Source of the DNA: DASTBU01 sp035711845
GTDB taxonomy: Bacteria > Acidobacteriota > Vicinamibacteria > Vicinamibacterales > 2-12-FULL-66-21
Length of the DNA stretch: 64,000 bases
Assembly: GCA_035711845.1 (NCBI GenBank)
Contig: DASTBU010000162.1
Coordinates: 1-64,000, forward strand
Direction of reading: 5' to 3'
Shown here piece after piece: positions 26,059-35,434 of the stretch (position 1 is the stretch's first letter; every line of letters begins with the position of its first letter). A program made the translations under genes and the position numbers. The notes under the pieces are model-generated. The model saw only the letters and a program-made list of their open reading frames with translations, was not told where the DNA came from and searched no databases.

Positions 26059-28776
26059 TTACTGCCTCGCGATGTACTTGCGATAGAGCGCCTCGTGCTT
26101 GTTGTCCAGGCCGACATCGCGCCCGCCGATGATCACGTGGCTGATCTGGGTCCGGATCTCGAGCGGATCACCCTTCGCGATGAACAGATTCGCGTCCTTG
26201 CCGGGCTCGATGCTGCCCACGCGGTCGCTGATGCCAAGGATTTCCGCCGCGTCGATGGTGAGCGCCTCGATGGCCCGATCGCGGTCCATGCCCCATGCCA
26301 CCGACATCGCCGCGTGGTAGGGCAGCAGGCGAACGTTGCTGTAATCGCCTGTCGAGAACGCAACCTTCACACCCGCCTGCGCGAGCCGTCCGGCGAGCTG
26401 ATAGCTGTCGGCGTGGAACAGATCCTCTCCTTGCGGAAGGCCCAGGACCCCACCGAGAATCACCGGCACGTTCTTCTCCTTGAGCAGCGGCGCCACCGCC
26501 GCGGCCTCGGCCCCGCCGCTGATGACGATCCGCACGTTGGCCTTGTCGGCAAACGCGATCGCTTCACGGATGTCCTCGGCGCGAGAGACGTTCGTGATCA
26601 GGGGGAGCCTGCGCTCGACGACCGGGACGAGCGCGTCGAGCGTCCAGTCCACGTTCCTGTCGGCGGCCGCTCTGGCATAGGCCCGGGCCTGATCCAGGAG
26701 CCGGCCGATCCTGTCGAGTCGCCGATCGCGCTCGCGCTTGATGTCTTCGAACGGGCGCTCGGCGCCCCGGCCGCGGCCCCCCCGTCCGCCGAACCCGCCA
26801 CGGCCATCGCCGCCGCTGAGCGTCGGGAAGTTGAACGTGATCCCGACGTTCGGCGTCACCATCGACTCTTCCCACGTCCACCCGTCGAGGTTCATGACCG
26901 CCACCTGTCCACCCAGCATGCCGCCACCGGGCTCGAGCGCAACAGTCGTGATGCCGTTGACCCGTGCCACCGGGATGGCGTCGCTCGCGAAGTTGTAGGC
27001 CACGTGCGCGCGCAGGTACGGATTCAGGTCGAGCATTTCGTCGGTGTCTGCAAATCCGCGGGGACCGGGCTCGTCGAGACCCATGGTCGTGCCCGCGTTG
27101 ATGAAGCCGGGGTACACGTGTCCACCGGCCGCATCGATCACCGTTGCACCGGCAGGAGGCCGCACCTCGGCGCCGACCGCGTCGATCTTGCCCTCGCGCA
27201 TCACCACGGTGCCGCGCTCGATCGTCGCCCCTGTGACGGGATGGATGGTGGCATTCGTGATGGCCAGCACGGTCCCGGTGGCGGCCTGGGGCGGCTCTGC
27301 GGCGGCCGGCCGGCCTGCCGTGGCCGCCGGCTGCTCACCATTGTCAGACGCCGACGGGCCGGCGGCGGGATTCGGGGCAGCTGCTTCCGCCCCTGGCTGG
27401 TCCTGCGGATCAGCCGTCCGTGTCGGCGTGCCGCGCTCGGCTGCGGCGAGCGCGGACTTTTCCTTGCCCAGCTCCGTCAGCCGGCGTTCTTCCGCAAGGC
27501 GGTCGTAGTAGACCATCCCGTCGATGTAGGTGCGATCGACGATCGCGTAGCTGCTGAGCGGGTGATGCGTCCAGACTGCGAGGTCCGCATCCTTGCCGAC
27601 CTCGAGCGAGCCTACCCGCTTGTCGATTCGCAGCTGTTTCGCCGGATTGATCGTCACCAGCGCCAGCGCCTCATCGTCGGACAGGCCGCCCCACTTCATG
27701 GTTTTGGCGGCTTCGGTGTTCAAACGTCGTGCGTGCTCGGCGCTGTCGGAGTTGATCGACACCAGAACGCCTTTGCGCGTCATGATGGCCGCATTGTGCG
27801 GGATGGCGTCCTCCGCCTCGACCTTGTACGCCCACCAGTCGGAGAACGTGGATGCGCCCGCGCCGTGCGCCGCGATCTCCTTGGCAACCTTATAGCCCTC
27901 GAGCACGTGCTGGAACGTCGCGATCTTGAAGCCCATCTCCTCGGCGAGGCGCGTCAGCATCAGGATCTCGTCCGCCCGGTAGCAGTGGGCGTGGACCAAA
28001 CGCTTGCCCTCGAGGATCTCGACCAGCGGCTCGAGCTGCAGGTCGCGCCGCGGCGGGAGCACGTCCTGGCCCGACCCCTTCTTCTTCTCGTAGTCCTGCC
28101 AGGAGTTCCGGTACACCTTCGCTCGCGTGAAAGCGTCCCGAATGACGAACTCCACGCCCATCCGGGTGGCCGGGTAGCGACGCGGGCCGGCCTGCTGGGC
28201 ACCCCCCTGCCGCATATCCTTCGGGTTCTCGCCGAGCGCGAACTTGATGCCCGGCATTGCGCCGGCGAACAGGAGCTCTTCCGCACGCGTCTTGCCCCAC
28301 CGCAGCTTGATCACGGCGTTCTTTCCGCCAATCGGGTTCGCGCTCCCATGCAGGACGTTGGCGGTCGTGAGCCCGCCCGCGAGGTCTCTATAGATGTTGA
28401 TGTCTGTTGGATCCAGCACGTCCTCCATACCGGTCATCGAGCTGACGGTCGTGCCGCCCTCGTTGATCGAGTCGTTGGCGATGTGCGAGTGCGCGTCGAT
28501 CAGCCCTGGAGAGATAAACTTGCCTGTCGCATCGACGACTTCGGCGTCCGCCGGCACATCGACGTTCGCACCGAGGGCCGCGATCTTGCCGTCGCGCAAA
28601 ACGATCGTGCCCTTGGGGATCGTGCCCTTCGTGACGGTCAGCAGCGTCGCTCCTCTGAGCGCGACGACGCGCGGCTGGCTCGGGGCGGCGGTCTGGCCAG
28701 CGACACGGATCCCGACCGTCGGGACGAGCGCGAGCAGTGCCGCGGGCACAACGAAGCGCAAATGTCGGCGAATCAC
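26059..28776 (-). CDS. Tandem amidohydrolase fusion protein
   Basis: A 905-residue exported protein. Module 1 (residues about 30-440) is a metal-competent amidohydrolase: GKFISPGLIDAHSHIAND has the HxH, EGKRLVHAHCYRADEI and KIATFQHVLEG further His ligands, and SINSDSAE the catalytic acid. A 60-residue Ala/Pro linker follows. Module 2 (about 510-905) repeats the fold (TGTVLAITNATIHPVTGATIERGTVVMREGKIDAVG) but reads GGHVYPGFINAGTTMG where HxH should be, so it is degenerate. Module 2 also has a GRGGFGGRGGRGRG insert. The start GTG 28776 has TGGAGG five bases upstream and gives a clean signal peptide. It probably hydrolyses dipeptides or cyclic amides. Confidence 0.82.
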   Translation of the reverse strand: MIRRHLRFVVPAALLALVPTVGIRVAGQTAAPSQPRVVALRGATLLTVTKGTIPKGTIVLRDGKIAALGANVDVPADAEVVDATGKFISPGLIDAHSHIANDSINEGGTTVSSMTGMEDVLDPTDINIYRDLAGGLTTANVLHGSANPIGGKNAVIKLRWGKTRAEELLFAGAMPGIKFALGENPKDMRQGGAQQAGPRRYPATRMGVEFVIRDAFTRAKVYRNSWQDYEKKKGSGQDVLPPRRDLQLEPLVEILEGKRLVHAHCYRADEILMLTRLAEEMGFKIATFQHVLEGYKVAKEIAAHGAGASTFSDWWAYKVEAEDAIPHNAAIMTRKGVLVSINSDSAEHARRLNTEAAKTMKWGGLSDDEALALVTINPAKQLRIDKRVGSLEVGKDADLAVWTHHPLSSYAIVDRTYIDGMVYYDRLAEERRLTELGKEKSALAAAERGTPTRTADPQDQPGAEAAAPNPAAGPSASDNGEQPAATAGRPAAAEPPQAATGTVLAITNATIHPVTGATIERGTVVMREGKIDAVGAEVRPPAGATVIDAAGGHVYPGFINAGTTMGLDEPGPRGFADTDEMLDLNPYLRAHVAYNFASDAIPVARVNGITTVALEPGGGMLGGQVAVMNLDGWTWEESMVTPNVGITFNFPTLSGGDGRGGFGGRGGRGRGAERPFEDIKRERDRRLDRIGRLLDQARAYARAAADRNVDWTLDALVPVVERRLPLITNVSRAEDIREAIAFADKANVRIVISGGAEAAAVAPLLKEKNVPVILGGVLGLPQGEDLFHADSYQLAGRLAQAGVKVAFSTGDYSNVRLLPYHAAMSVAWGMDRDRAIEALTIDAAEILGISDRVGSIEPGKDANLFIAKGDPLEIRTQISHVIIGGRDVGLDNKHEALYRKYIARQ

Positions 28777-28940
28777 GACAACCTCCAGAAGGCAGTACAG
28801 CGGGATGGAGCGGCGGCGCCGCCCGGTAACCTCACGGCGCGGCTCGGCCGGCCCGCAGGAAGGGCTGAAATGTACGTCAAAAACATGCCGAAGGCAAAGC
28901 CTGACCCGGCCCGCCAGGGCTCCGGTGGGCAGGCGCCCCG

Positions 28941-30944
28941 TCACCGGGTTGCGGCAGTGTCCGTCGAAGGTTCGCCGAACACGTAGCGGCCGAACCAATC
29001 CAGGTTGTGCTCCATGGCTGCGCGTGCGGCCCTGGGCTTGTTCAGGCCATGCCCGAATCCCTTGTACACGATCAGCTTTACTGGTACGCCCTGATCCTGC
29101 AGGCCCTGATAGAGCTCGTACGCGTTCGGGATCGGTACCCGGGCATCGAGTTCGCCATGCTGGATCAACGTCGGCGTCTTCGCGCGCTTGATGTTCGTCA
29201 TCGGCGAGGTCAGCGCGTAGATGGCCGGGTCCTCCCAGGGCGTTGCTCTGAGATACTGCCGGGTGAAGGGATGGATGTCCGTGTTGACGTAATAGGTCAC
29301 CCAGTTCGAGATGCCGGCGCCGACCGAAATCGCCCTGAACGGCTGGCGCTCGTGGGTCGCGAGAAATGCGGAAATATAGCCGCCCTGGCTCCAGCCCATG
29401 ACGCCCATGCGCCCGGCATCGACCATCCCCTTCGAGATCAAGGAGTCCACACCAGAGAGGACGTCCCATGCATCGCCGACGCCCAGGTTTCGCACGTTCA
29501 GCGAGCGAAACTTCTCGCCGTAGCCGGCGCTTCCGCGATAGTTCGGCTCGAGGACGAGCGCGCCTTTCGCGAGCCACAACTCGATCGGGTAGACGCCGCC
29601 ACCCGGGGCCCGGCTCGGTCGGGAGATGCCAGTCGGTCCCCCGTGAATGACGACCAGCAGGGGATACTTCCGTCCTGCCTCGAAGTCCGCGGGTTTGTGC
29701 AGGACGCCCTCTATCATCGTGCCATCGGTGCTCTTCCAGGTGATGACCTCGCGACGTCCGACCTTCCAGTCCTTGATCTGTTCCCCCAGGCTCGTGAGCA
29801 TGTGGGGTTGCATGCTCGCCACCGGTGCAATCGACACTTCCGGAAACTGCTGCGCATTGCTGTTCACGAAGGCGACGGTGGCGAAATCGCCGGAGAAGCT
29901 GAAAGCGGACGGAGCGCCGAGTGACGCCGGTGTCAACGCGCTGAACTCGCCGGTCGCCGGATCGAGGCGATAGAGCCGCGAGATCGTGCGTTCGAGCCCC
30001 GAGAAGAGGATCCCCGAAGGCGCCCAGTCGATCAGCCCGGGCTGCTCATCGAACCGGTCGCTGACGGAGCGAATCGATCCACCCGCGGCAGACACGACGG
30101 CGATTCGATTGTTGGAGTAGGCGAACCACGGGTTGGCCATCGCGGTCTGGAACGCAATCCGGGAACCGTCTGGAGACCACCGCGGATTGCTGTCCGGCCC
30201 CTCCTGCGTGACCAGCGGCCGCACCGAACCGTCGGCGACCGTGACGATCGAGATATCAGCAGTGCTGGAGTTCGCCAGGTTCGGGTCCCGGCGGTGGTCG
30301 AAGGCGATCGCGGCGCCGTCGGGCGACCACCTGAAACTCCCCACCGTGAAGTTGCCGTTCGTCAGCCGCCGCGCTTTTGACGGCGCTGCGAGCGCCGGAT
30401 CCAGATCCACCACGTGCAGGTGGGTCATCCGATAGTCCGTATCGACGACCTCGAACTCGCCGTAGCGCTTGTCCCGTTCTTTAAGTGCCTCCGGCCTGGC
30501 TTCGGTCATGGTGAAAGCCATGGATTTTCCATCCGGTGCCCACGCGAATCCCCCCACGCCTTCGTCGACATTCGTCAACGCGACGGCCTCGCCGCCCGCC
30601 GGGTTGATGGCGTAGATCTGGCGTTTGTCGGCCCGATCCGACACGAACGCCAGCCACCGGCCGTCCGGGGACCAGGCCGGTGCGCTGCTGGACTTCTTCC
30701 CGCGCGTCAGCTGCACGGGCGCGCCCCCCCGCGAATCGGCAAGAAAAATCTCCGTCTCGTAGGTGTTCTCGTCCCAGTTCGTTTCGCTCACGGTGTAGGC
30801 CACCCTGGTTCCATCTGGGGAGATGGCCACGCCTCCGGGCCGTTTCAGCCCGATGAGGTCGTCGATTGTTGGCACCCGCGGCTCGCCGGCGCGGAGCGGC
30901 GACAGCGACAACACAAGGGCCGCGACGAAGAGCAGTTTGCGCAT
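28941..30944 (-). CDS. S9-family peptidase (dipeptidyl-peptidase/acylaminoacyl-peptidase type)
   Basis: A 667-residue exported serine peptidase. The signal is MRKLLFVAALVLSLSPLRAG. WD40-like or TolB propeller strands (ISPDGTRVAYTVSE, WSPDGRWLAFVSDR, WAPDGKSMAFTM, WSPDGAAIAFDHR, WSPDGSRIAFQ) fill residues 35-330. The hydrolase domain has Ser519 in MGWSQGGYIS, an Asp in HGELDARVPI and His in KGFGHGLNK. It should remove dipeptides or acylated residues in the periplasm. ATG 30944 was chosen for the signal peptide and the GAGAGGA upstream. Confidence 0.9.
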   Translation of the reverse strand: MRKLLFVAALVLSLSPLRAGEPRVPTIDDLIGLKRPGGVAISPDGTRVAYTVSETNWDENTYETEIFLADSRGGAPVQLTRGKKSSSAPAWSPDGRWLAFVSDRADKRQIYAINPAGGEAVALTNVDEGVGGFAWAPDGKSMAFTMTEARPEALKERDKRYGEFEVVDTDYRMTHLHVVDLDPALAAPSKARRLTNGNFTVGSFRWSPDGAAIAFDHRRDPNLANSSTADISIVTVADGSVRPLVTQEGPDSNPRWSPDGSRIAFQTAMANPWFAYSNNRIAVVSAAGGSIRSVSDRFDEQPGLIDWAPSGILFSGLERTISRLYRLDPATGEFSALTPASLGAPSAFSFSGDFATVAFVNSNAQQFPEVSIAPVASMQPHMLTSLGEQIKDWKVGRREVITWKSTDGTMIEGVLHKPADFEAGRKYPLLVVIHGGPTGISRPSRAPGGGVYPIELWLAKGALVLEPNYRGSAGYGEKFRSLNVRNLGVGDAWDVLSGVDSLISKGMVDAGRMGVMGWSQGGYISAFLATHERQPFRAISVGAGISNWVTYYVNTDIHPFTRQYLRATPWEDPAIYALTSPMTNIKRAKTPTLIQHGELDARVPIPNAYELYQGLQDQGVPVKLIVYKGFGHGLNKPRAARAAMEHNLDWFGRYVFGEPSTDTAATR

Positions 30945-31062
30945 GCTGGTCCTCTCGAGGAGAGCGAGGACCCGGACGTTAGCAGTGTCCCGGGAAAAAC
31001 GCAAAATCCCGGACCGCGGAAAAGTTGTAGACTCCGGCGAAAACGGTCAGGGAGGTTCCGAC

Positions 31063-33312
31063 GTGCGCCGTTCTGTTCGAACCCTCGCATACATCATCTC
31101 GATCATCGTGCTGTCGGACCGCTTCACCGGGTCCGAGGCCCGCCGTCAGCCGTCGATCGACGATTTTCTTGCGCCGGCGTATCCCTTCGAACTGGTGTCG
31201 GCTGCCTCGGCGGATCGCATCGCGTGGCTGGCCTACGAGGGTGGCCGGCGGAACGTCTATACCGCGGCGGCCCCGCAGTTCCGTCCCGTCCGGCTCACCC
31301 GGACGCTGAAAGACGACGGTCTCGACCTCACCGATCTCCGGATTTCGAAGGACGGCGCCACGGTGGTGTTCGTCCGCGGGCACGCGCCGAACCGCGAAGG
31401 CTGGGTGGCAAACCCGACCAGCAACCCGCAGGGCGCCGAGCGGACGATCTGGGCCGCGAGAACCGCCGGGGGGACGCCGTGGCGTCTCGGTGAAGGGACG
31501 ACGCCGGTGCTGTCGCCCGATGGCCGTTTCGTGCTGTTTGTGAAGGAAGGCCAGATCTACCGGTACCGCGTTTCGGCGGTCCCGGCGAGAACCGCCCTGG
31601 ACAGGGGCGACGAGCCCTTCATCCAGACGTGGGGCACGAACGCTGGCCCGACCTGGTCGCCGGACGGAACGCGCGTGGCCTTCGTCAGCGACCGCGGCGA
31701 TCACAGCTTCATCGCCGTTCATGACATTGGCACCCGAACCATACGCTACCTTGCACCGAGCGTCGACTTCGATACGAGTCCGGCGTGGTCGCCCGATGGG
31801 ACGCAGATTGCGTTCATCCGGCGGCCGGGGACGCCGTTTGGCCGTCAGACGCAGCCTGGCGGGGCTGGCGTCGGTAATCCGCCCGGGCCGGCTGCGGGAC
31901 GCGGTCAGGGTAGAGGGCAGGGACGAGGGCAGGGTCGCGGCGGAGGGGGGCAGCAGGACGAGGGTCCGGAGTCGAAAATTCCCGGGCTCACGCGCGCGAC
32001 GTTCAAGGGCGGGTACACGCTCGCGTTCTGGGTCGCAGACGCGGCGACAGGCGAAGGTCGCGAGGTGTGGCACAACGCGCCGAGCGATCAGGCCTTCACG
32101 CGCGTGAATCGGATCGAGTGGGCTGGCGATCACCTGGTGTTCCCGGCGGAGCCCGAAGCATGGATTCGATACTACTCGGTCACCGCGACTGGCGGGACCA
32201 CCGATCCGATAGCGCTCACGCCCGGGGAGGGGATGGTCGAGAACATCGGCCTGTCGAGCGACGGCCGGACGCTGTTCTACTGCACCAACGCCGGTGACAT
32301 CGATCGCAGGCACATCTGGCGCGTGCCGACGGCTGGAGGAACGGCTGCACAAATCACGTCCGGCGATGACATCGAGACGTATCCGGCTCCGCTTGCATCA
32401 GGCAAGCAGATCGCGCTGCTGACGGCGGCGGCGCGCCGTCCGCAGTCGGTCGGCGTCGTCAACGCCAGCGGCGGTCGGGTCAACGTGTTGTTTCCGAAGC
32501 TGGCCGGAGCGTTCCCTGCCGGCGAGCACGTGATCCCGACCAATGTCACGCTCAGCGCCGAGGATGGGGTCGAGTTCCACAACCAGTTGTTCGTTCCGAA
32601 GAAGGTGCAGCCTGGCGATCGGCGTCCGGCCGTCATCTTCGTCCACGGCGGGCCGCAGCGGCAGATGTTGCTGGGTTATCACTATCGGCACTTCTATCAC
32701 ATGGCGTACGGCGCCAACCAATGGCTCGCCAGCAAGGGCTACGTCGTGCTGTCGGTGAACTACCGGAGCGGCATCGGCTACGGCCGGTCGTTTCGCACCG
32801 CTGCCGACACGGGCGGGCGCGGCAACGCCGAGTATCGTGACGTGCTGGCTGCGGGCAAGTATCTGCAGTCGCGCGACGATGTCGATCCGGCGCGCATCGG
32901 GATCTGGGGCTTGTCGTACGGCGGGGTGCTGACCGCGCAGGCACTGGCGCGCAATTCGGACATCTTCAAGGTGGGCGTCGATCTCGCGGGGGTCCATCTG
33001 TGGGGCAGCTCGATCGATCCCGACAGCGAGTCGTTCCGATCGTCGGCGATTGGCGCGATCGACCAGTGGAAGTCTCCCGTCCTGCTGGTGCACGGCGACG
33101 ATGATCGGAACGTGGCGTTCGCGCAAACCGTTGGTCTCGTGCAGCTGCTGCGGGCGCATGAGGTCTATCACGAACTGATCGTGTTTCCCGACGATGTGCA
33201 CGACTCGCTGTTGTACAGCCGCTGGATTCACACGTTCGAGCGGATGGAAGCGTTCCTGTCGCGGTTCCTGCACGGGGGGGTGTCGACGGACAGAGGGGGA
33301 CAGTCCCCCTAA
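31063..33312 (+). CDS. S9-family peptidase with REP-encoded C-terminus
   Basis: A 749-residue exported S9 peptidase divergent from the preceding one across 118 bases. The start is GTG 31063 with GGGAGG seven bases before it. Propeller strands include SPDGRFVLFVKEG, WSPDGTRVAFVSDRGD and WSPDGTQIAFIRR. A GRGQGRGQGRGQGRGGGG low-complexity loop lies near residue 285. The triad is Ser618 in GLSYGGVLT, Asp in HGDDDRNV and His in DDVHDS. The last residues (RGGQSP, stop TAA) are encoded by a REP element, so the original stop codon has been lost or replaced. Confidence 0.9.
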   Translation: MRRSVRTLAYIISIIVLSDRFTGSEARRQPSIDDFLAPAYPFELVSAASADRIAWLAYEGGRRNVYTAAAPQFRPVRLTRTLKDDGLDLTDLRISKDGATVVFVRGHAPNREGWVANPTSNPQGAERTIWAARTAGGTPWRLGEGTTPVLSPDGRFVLFVKEGQIYRYRVSAVPARTALDRGDEPFIQTWGTNAGPTWSPDGTRVAFVSDRGDHSFIAVHDIGTRTIRYLAPSVDFDTSPAWSPDGTQIAFIRRPGTPFGRQTQPGGAGVGNPPGPAAGRGQGRGQGRGQGRGGGGQQDEGPESKIPGLTRATFKGGYTLAFWVADAATGEGREVWHNAPSDQAFTRVNRIEWAGDHLVFPAEPEAWIRYYSVTATGGTTDPIALTPGEGMVENIGLSSDGRTLFYCTNAGDIDRRHIWRVPTAGGTAAQITSGDDIETYPAPLASGKQIALLTAAARRPQSVGVVNASGGRVNVLFPKLAGAFPAGEHVIPTNVTLSAEDGVEFHNQLFVPKKVQPGDRRPAVIFVHGGPQRQMLLGYHYRHFYHMAYGANQWLASKGYVVLSVNYRSGIGYGRSFRTAADTGGRGNAEYRDVLAAGKYLQSRDDVDPARIGIWGLSYGGVLTAQALARNSDIFKVGVDLAGVHLWGSSIDPDSESFRSSAIGAIDQWKSPVLLVHGDDDRNVAFAQTVGLVQLLRAHEVYHELIVFPDDVHDSLLYSRWIHTFERMEAFLSRFLHGGVSTDRGGQSP

Positions 33313-33359
33313 GGGGACAGGTGCTCTAAAGGGACAGTCACCTTAAGGAGCCTGTCCCC
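33294..33359. repeat. REP-like element, copy 1
   Basis: GGGGACAG-type units in tandem, capped by an inverted GGAGCCTGTCCCC so that the end folds into a hairpin. It provides the TAA stop of the S9 peptidase gene and lies between that gene and the convergent oxidoreductase gene. Same family as at 43898, 53023, 54908 and 57447. Confidence 0.85.
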
Positions 33360-33390
33360 GTACGCAGAATCCGCAAAGTTCAAGCACAAT

Positions 33391-34407
33391 TTACGTGGTC
33401 AGGACGACTTTCCCGATGTTCAGCCGGCTCTGGATGAACCGATGGGCGTCAGCAGCCTGCTCGAGCGGGAACGTGCGGGCGACGACTGGCTGAAGTCGAC
33501 CGGCTGACAATTCGTCGAGCAGCATCGACATCAGCGGCGCAAGCTGCCGACGCTCGTCCCACAGGTGACCGAGGTGAAGACCGAACACTCCTCGATTTCG
33601 GTTGATCAACGACATCGGATCGAATCGAGGCGTCGCCCTCCAGGCTGTGAACGCGCGCCAGAGACTTCGCTTCTCCCCGCCCACCATCGTCGAGACCCCG
33701 ATGATGATCAGTCGGCCGAGCGGCGCGAGCAGCCGATAGCTCGCGGTGAAACTGCTCCCGCCGATCGGATCGAGGATGACGTCGACGCCCCGGCCCCGAG
33801 TGATCCGCCTCACTTCTTCGGCGACATCCGCATGGCGGTAATCGATGACGTGCTCGATGCCGAACTGCCGCAGCGCGCCGTGCTTGAGAGCTGACGCGGT
33901 TCCAATGACGGTCGCCCGCCGGAGGTGCGCCAGCTGCAGCGCTGCGATACCGACGCCGCCGCCGGCGTTGTGGATCAGAACCGTCTCGCCGGCATTGAGC
34001 GCCGCCATCCTGTAGAGGGCAAGCGCTGCGGTGAGATAGTTGACGGGGATGGCCGCGGCCTCCGAATCGCTGAGCCCGGCTGGGAAGCGGAACGCCTGCG
34101 ACGACGGGATCACCACGACATCCGAGTACCCGCCGAACCTGGTGAGGCCCAGGACCCGATCGCGTTGCGCGAACCCCGTCACTCCAGCGCCCACCTGCTC
34201 GACGACGCCCGCCACCTCGAATCCCACGACCATCGGCGGGCGCGGGGCGTCCGGGTAGAGGCCCATGCGCGCGAGAATGTCCGCGTAGTTGACGCCGGCC
34301 GCCCGCACGCGGACGCGAATATCGCCGGCCGTTGGTACAGGATCAGGAGCCTCGCGGACCTCGAACACGTCCGGAGGCCCGTACCTCGGGATGACCGCCT
34401 GGCGCAT
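33391..34407 (-). CDS. Zinc-free MDR oxidoreductase (quinone reductase / VAT1-like)
   Basis: A 338-residue medium-chain dehydrogenase/reductase. GVNYADILARMGLYP and VVGFEVAGVVEQVG are the catalytic domain start, and VLIHNAGGGVGIAALQLA the dinucleotide loop. IDYRHADVAEEVRRITRGRGVDVILDPIGGSSF and the VAT1-type LINRNRGVFGLHLGHLW follow. The zinc-binding Cys/His set is absent, so it is an NADPH-dependent quinone or enone reductase. It is 24 bases downstream of argF and may be the last gene of the arg transcript. Substrate unknown. Confidence 0.85.
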   Translation of the reverse strand: MRQAVIPRYGPPDVFEVREAPDPVPTAGDIRVRVRAAGVNYADILARMGLYPDAPRPPMVVGFEVAGVVEQVGAGVTGFAQRDRVLGLTRFGGYSDVVVIPSSQAFRFPAGLSDSEAAAIPVNYLTAALALYRMAALNAGETVLIHNAGGGVGIAALQLAHLRRATVIGTASALKHGALRQFGIEHVIDYRHADVAEEVRRITRGRGVDVILDPIGGSSFTASYRLLAPLGRLIIIGVSTMVGGEKRSLWRAFTAWRATPRFDPMSLINRNRGVFGLHLGHLWDERRQLAPLMSMLLDELSAGRLQPVVARTFPLEQAADAHRFIQSRLNIGKVVLTT

Positions 34408-34431
34408 CGGGATGCGAGGGTATCACACCGA

Positions 34432-35391
34432 TCAGGCCAGCATCGCCAACAGCGCCTTCTGCGTGTGCAGCCGGTTCTCCGCCTGATCAAAAACGACCGA
34501 GGCGCTCGAATCGATGACCTCGTCGGTGACCTCGTCGCCGCGGTGCGCCGGCAGGCAGTGCATGAAGATCGCCTTCCCCGAGGCGAGAGACATCAGCCTC
34601 GAGTTCACCTGGTACGGCGCGAAGATCTCCCGACGAACGCCCGCTTCGGCTTCGTGGCCCATGGAGGTCCACACGTCCGTGTAGACGGCGTGCGCACCGC
34701 GGACCGCGGCGGCAGGATCGGTGTGCAGCTCGATGGTCGCGCCGGACCGCGCTCGTGTGCGGATCGCCCTGACGACGGCCGCGGGAAGCTCGAACCCGAC
34801 GGGAGACGCGACACGGACGGATCCACCGAGCATGACGACTGCTTGCGCGAGCGAACACGCGACGTTGTTGCCGTCGCCGACGAAGGTCACCGTGTGCCCG
34901 CGAAGATCGCCGAACTTCTCCAGGAGGGTCAGGGCATCCGCGAGGCCCTGACAGGGATGTTCTTCATCCGTGAGCGCATTGACCGCGCGCAGTGCTGGAG
35001 CAGCATTGGCAAAGGTCTCGAGGCGCGACTGGGCGAACGTCCTCACGACCGCGATCGGCACCCAGCGCTCGAGATTTCGGGCCACATCGGCGACCGACTC
35101 CCGCCCGCCAAGGGCGACCTCCTGCGGCGGTTCGATCACGTCCCCGCCCAACTCGCGCACGGCAATCTGAAATGTCGAGCGCGTGCGCAGCGACGGCTTC
35201 TCGAACAGCAACGCGACGTGCTGGCCCTGCAGGGGCCGGACATGTGCCCGTCGGTTGTTTCTGGCTGTCTTGAGCTCGGCGGCGAACGACAGACAGGCGG
35301 ACAGCTCCGAGGGTCCGAAGTCCATGATTGAAAGGAAACGGCTCGGCGCGGCCAGTTCGAACGCCGTCCGTCTTTGCGCTGCACTCTGCAT
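34432..35391 (-). CDS. argF: Ornithine carbamoyltransferase
   Basis: A 319-residue enzyme making citrulline from ornithine and carbamoyl phosphate. FEKPSLRTRSTFQ is the carbamoyl-phosphate loop, DEEHPCQGLADALTL the HPCQ motif, FVGDGNNVACS the domain hinge, YTDVWTSMGHE the ornithine loop and FMHCLPAHRGDEVTDEVID the catalytic Cys segment. The FEKPS form and HCLPAHRG favour ornithine over N-acetylornithine or succinylornithine as substrate. ATG 35391 was chosen with GAGGG upstream; a GTG nine codons earlier is possible. Penultimate gene of the arg operon. Confidence 0.92.
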   Translation of the reverse strand: MQSAAQRRTAFELAAPSRFLSIMDFGPSELSACLSFAAELKTARNNRRAHVRPLQGQHVALLFEKPSLRTRSTFQIAVRELGGDVIEPPQEVALGGRESVADVARNLERWVPIAVVRTFAQSRLETFANAAPALRAVNALTDEEHPCQGLADALTLLEKFGDLRGHTVTFVGDGNNVACSLAQAVVMLGGSVRVASPVGFELPAAVVRAIRTRARSGATIELHTDPAAAVRGAHAVYTDVWTSMGHEAEAGVRREIFAPYQVNSRLMSLASGKAIFMHCLPAHRGDEVTDEVIDSSASVVFDQAENRLHTQKALLAMLA

Positions 35392-35434
35392 GGCACTCAA
35401 CCCTCTGATAATCCCCACCCGTCGACTTCTCGGC

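Noticed and set aside
26095..28986. 963-residue rightward open frame opposite the amidohydrolase fusion
   Set aside because: Codon-phase shadow of the true gene; no signal, domain or plausible start site.
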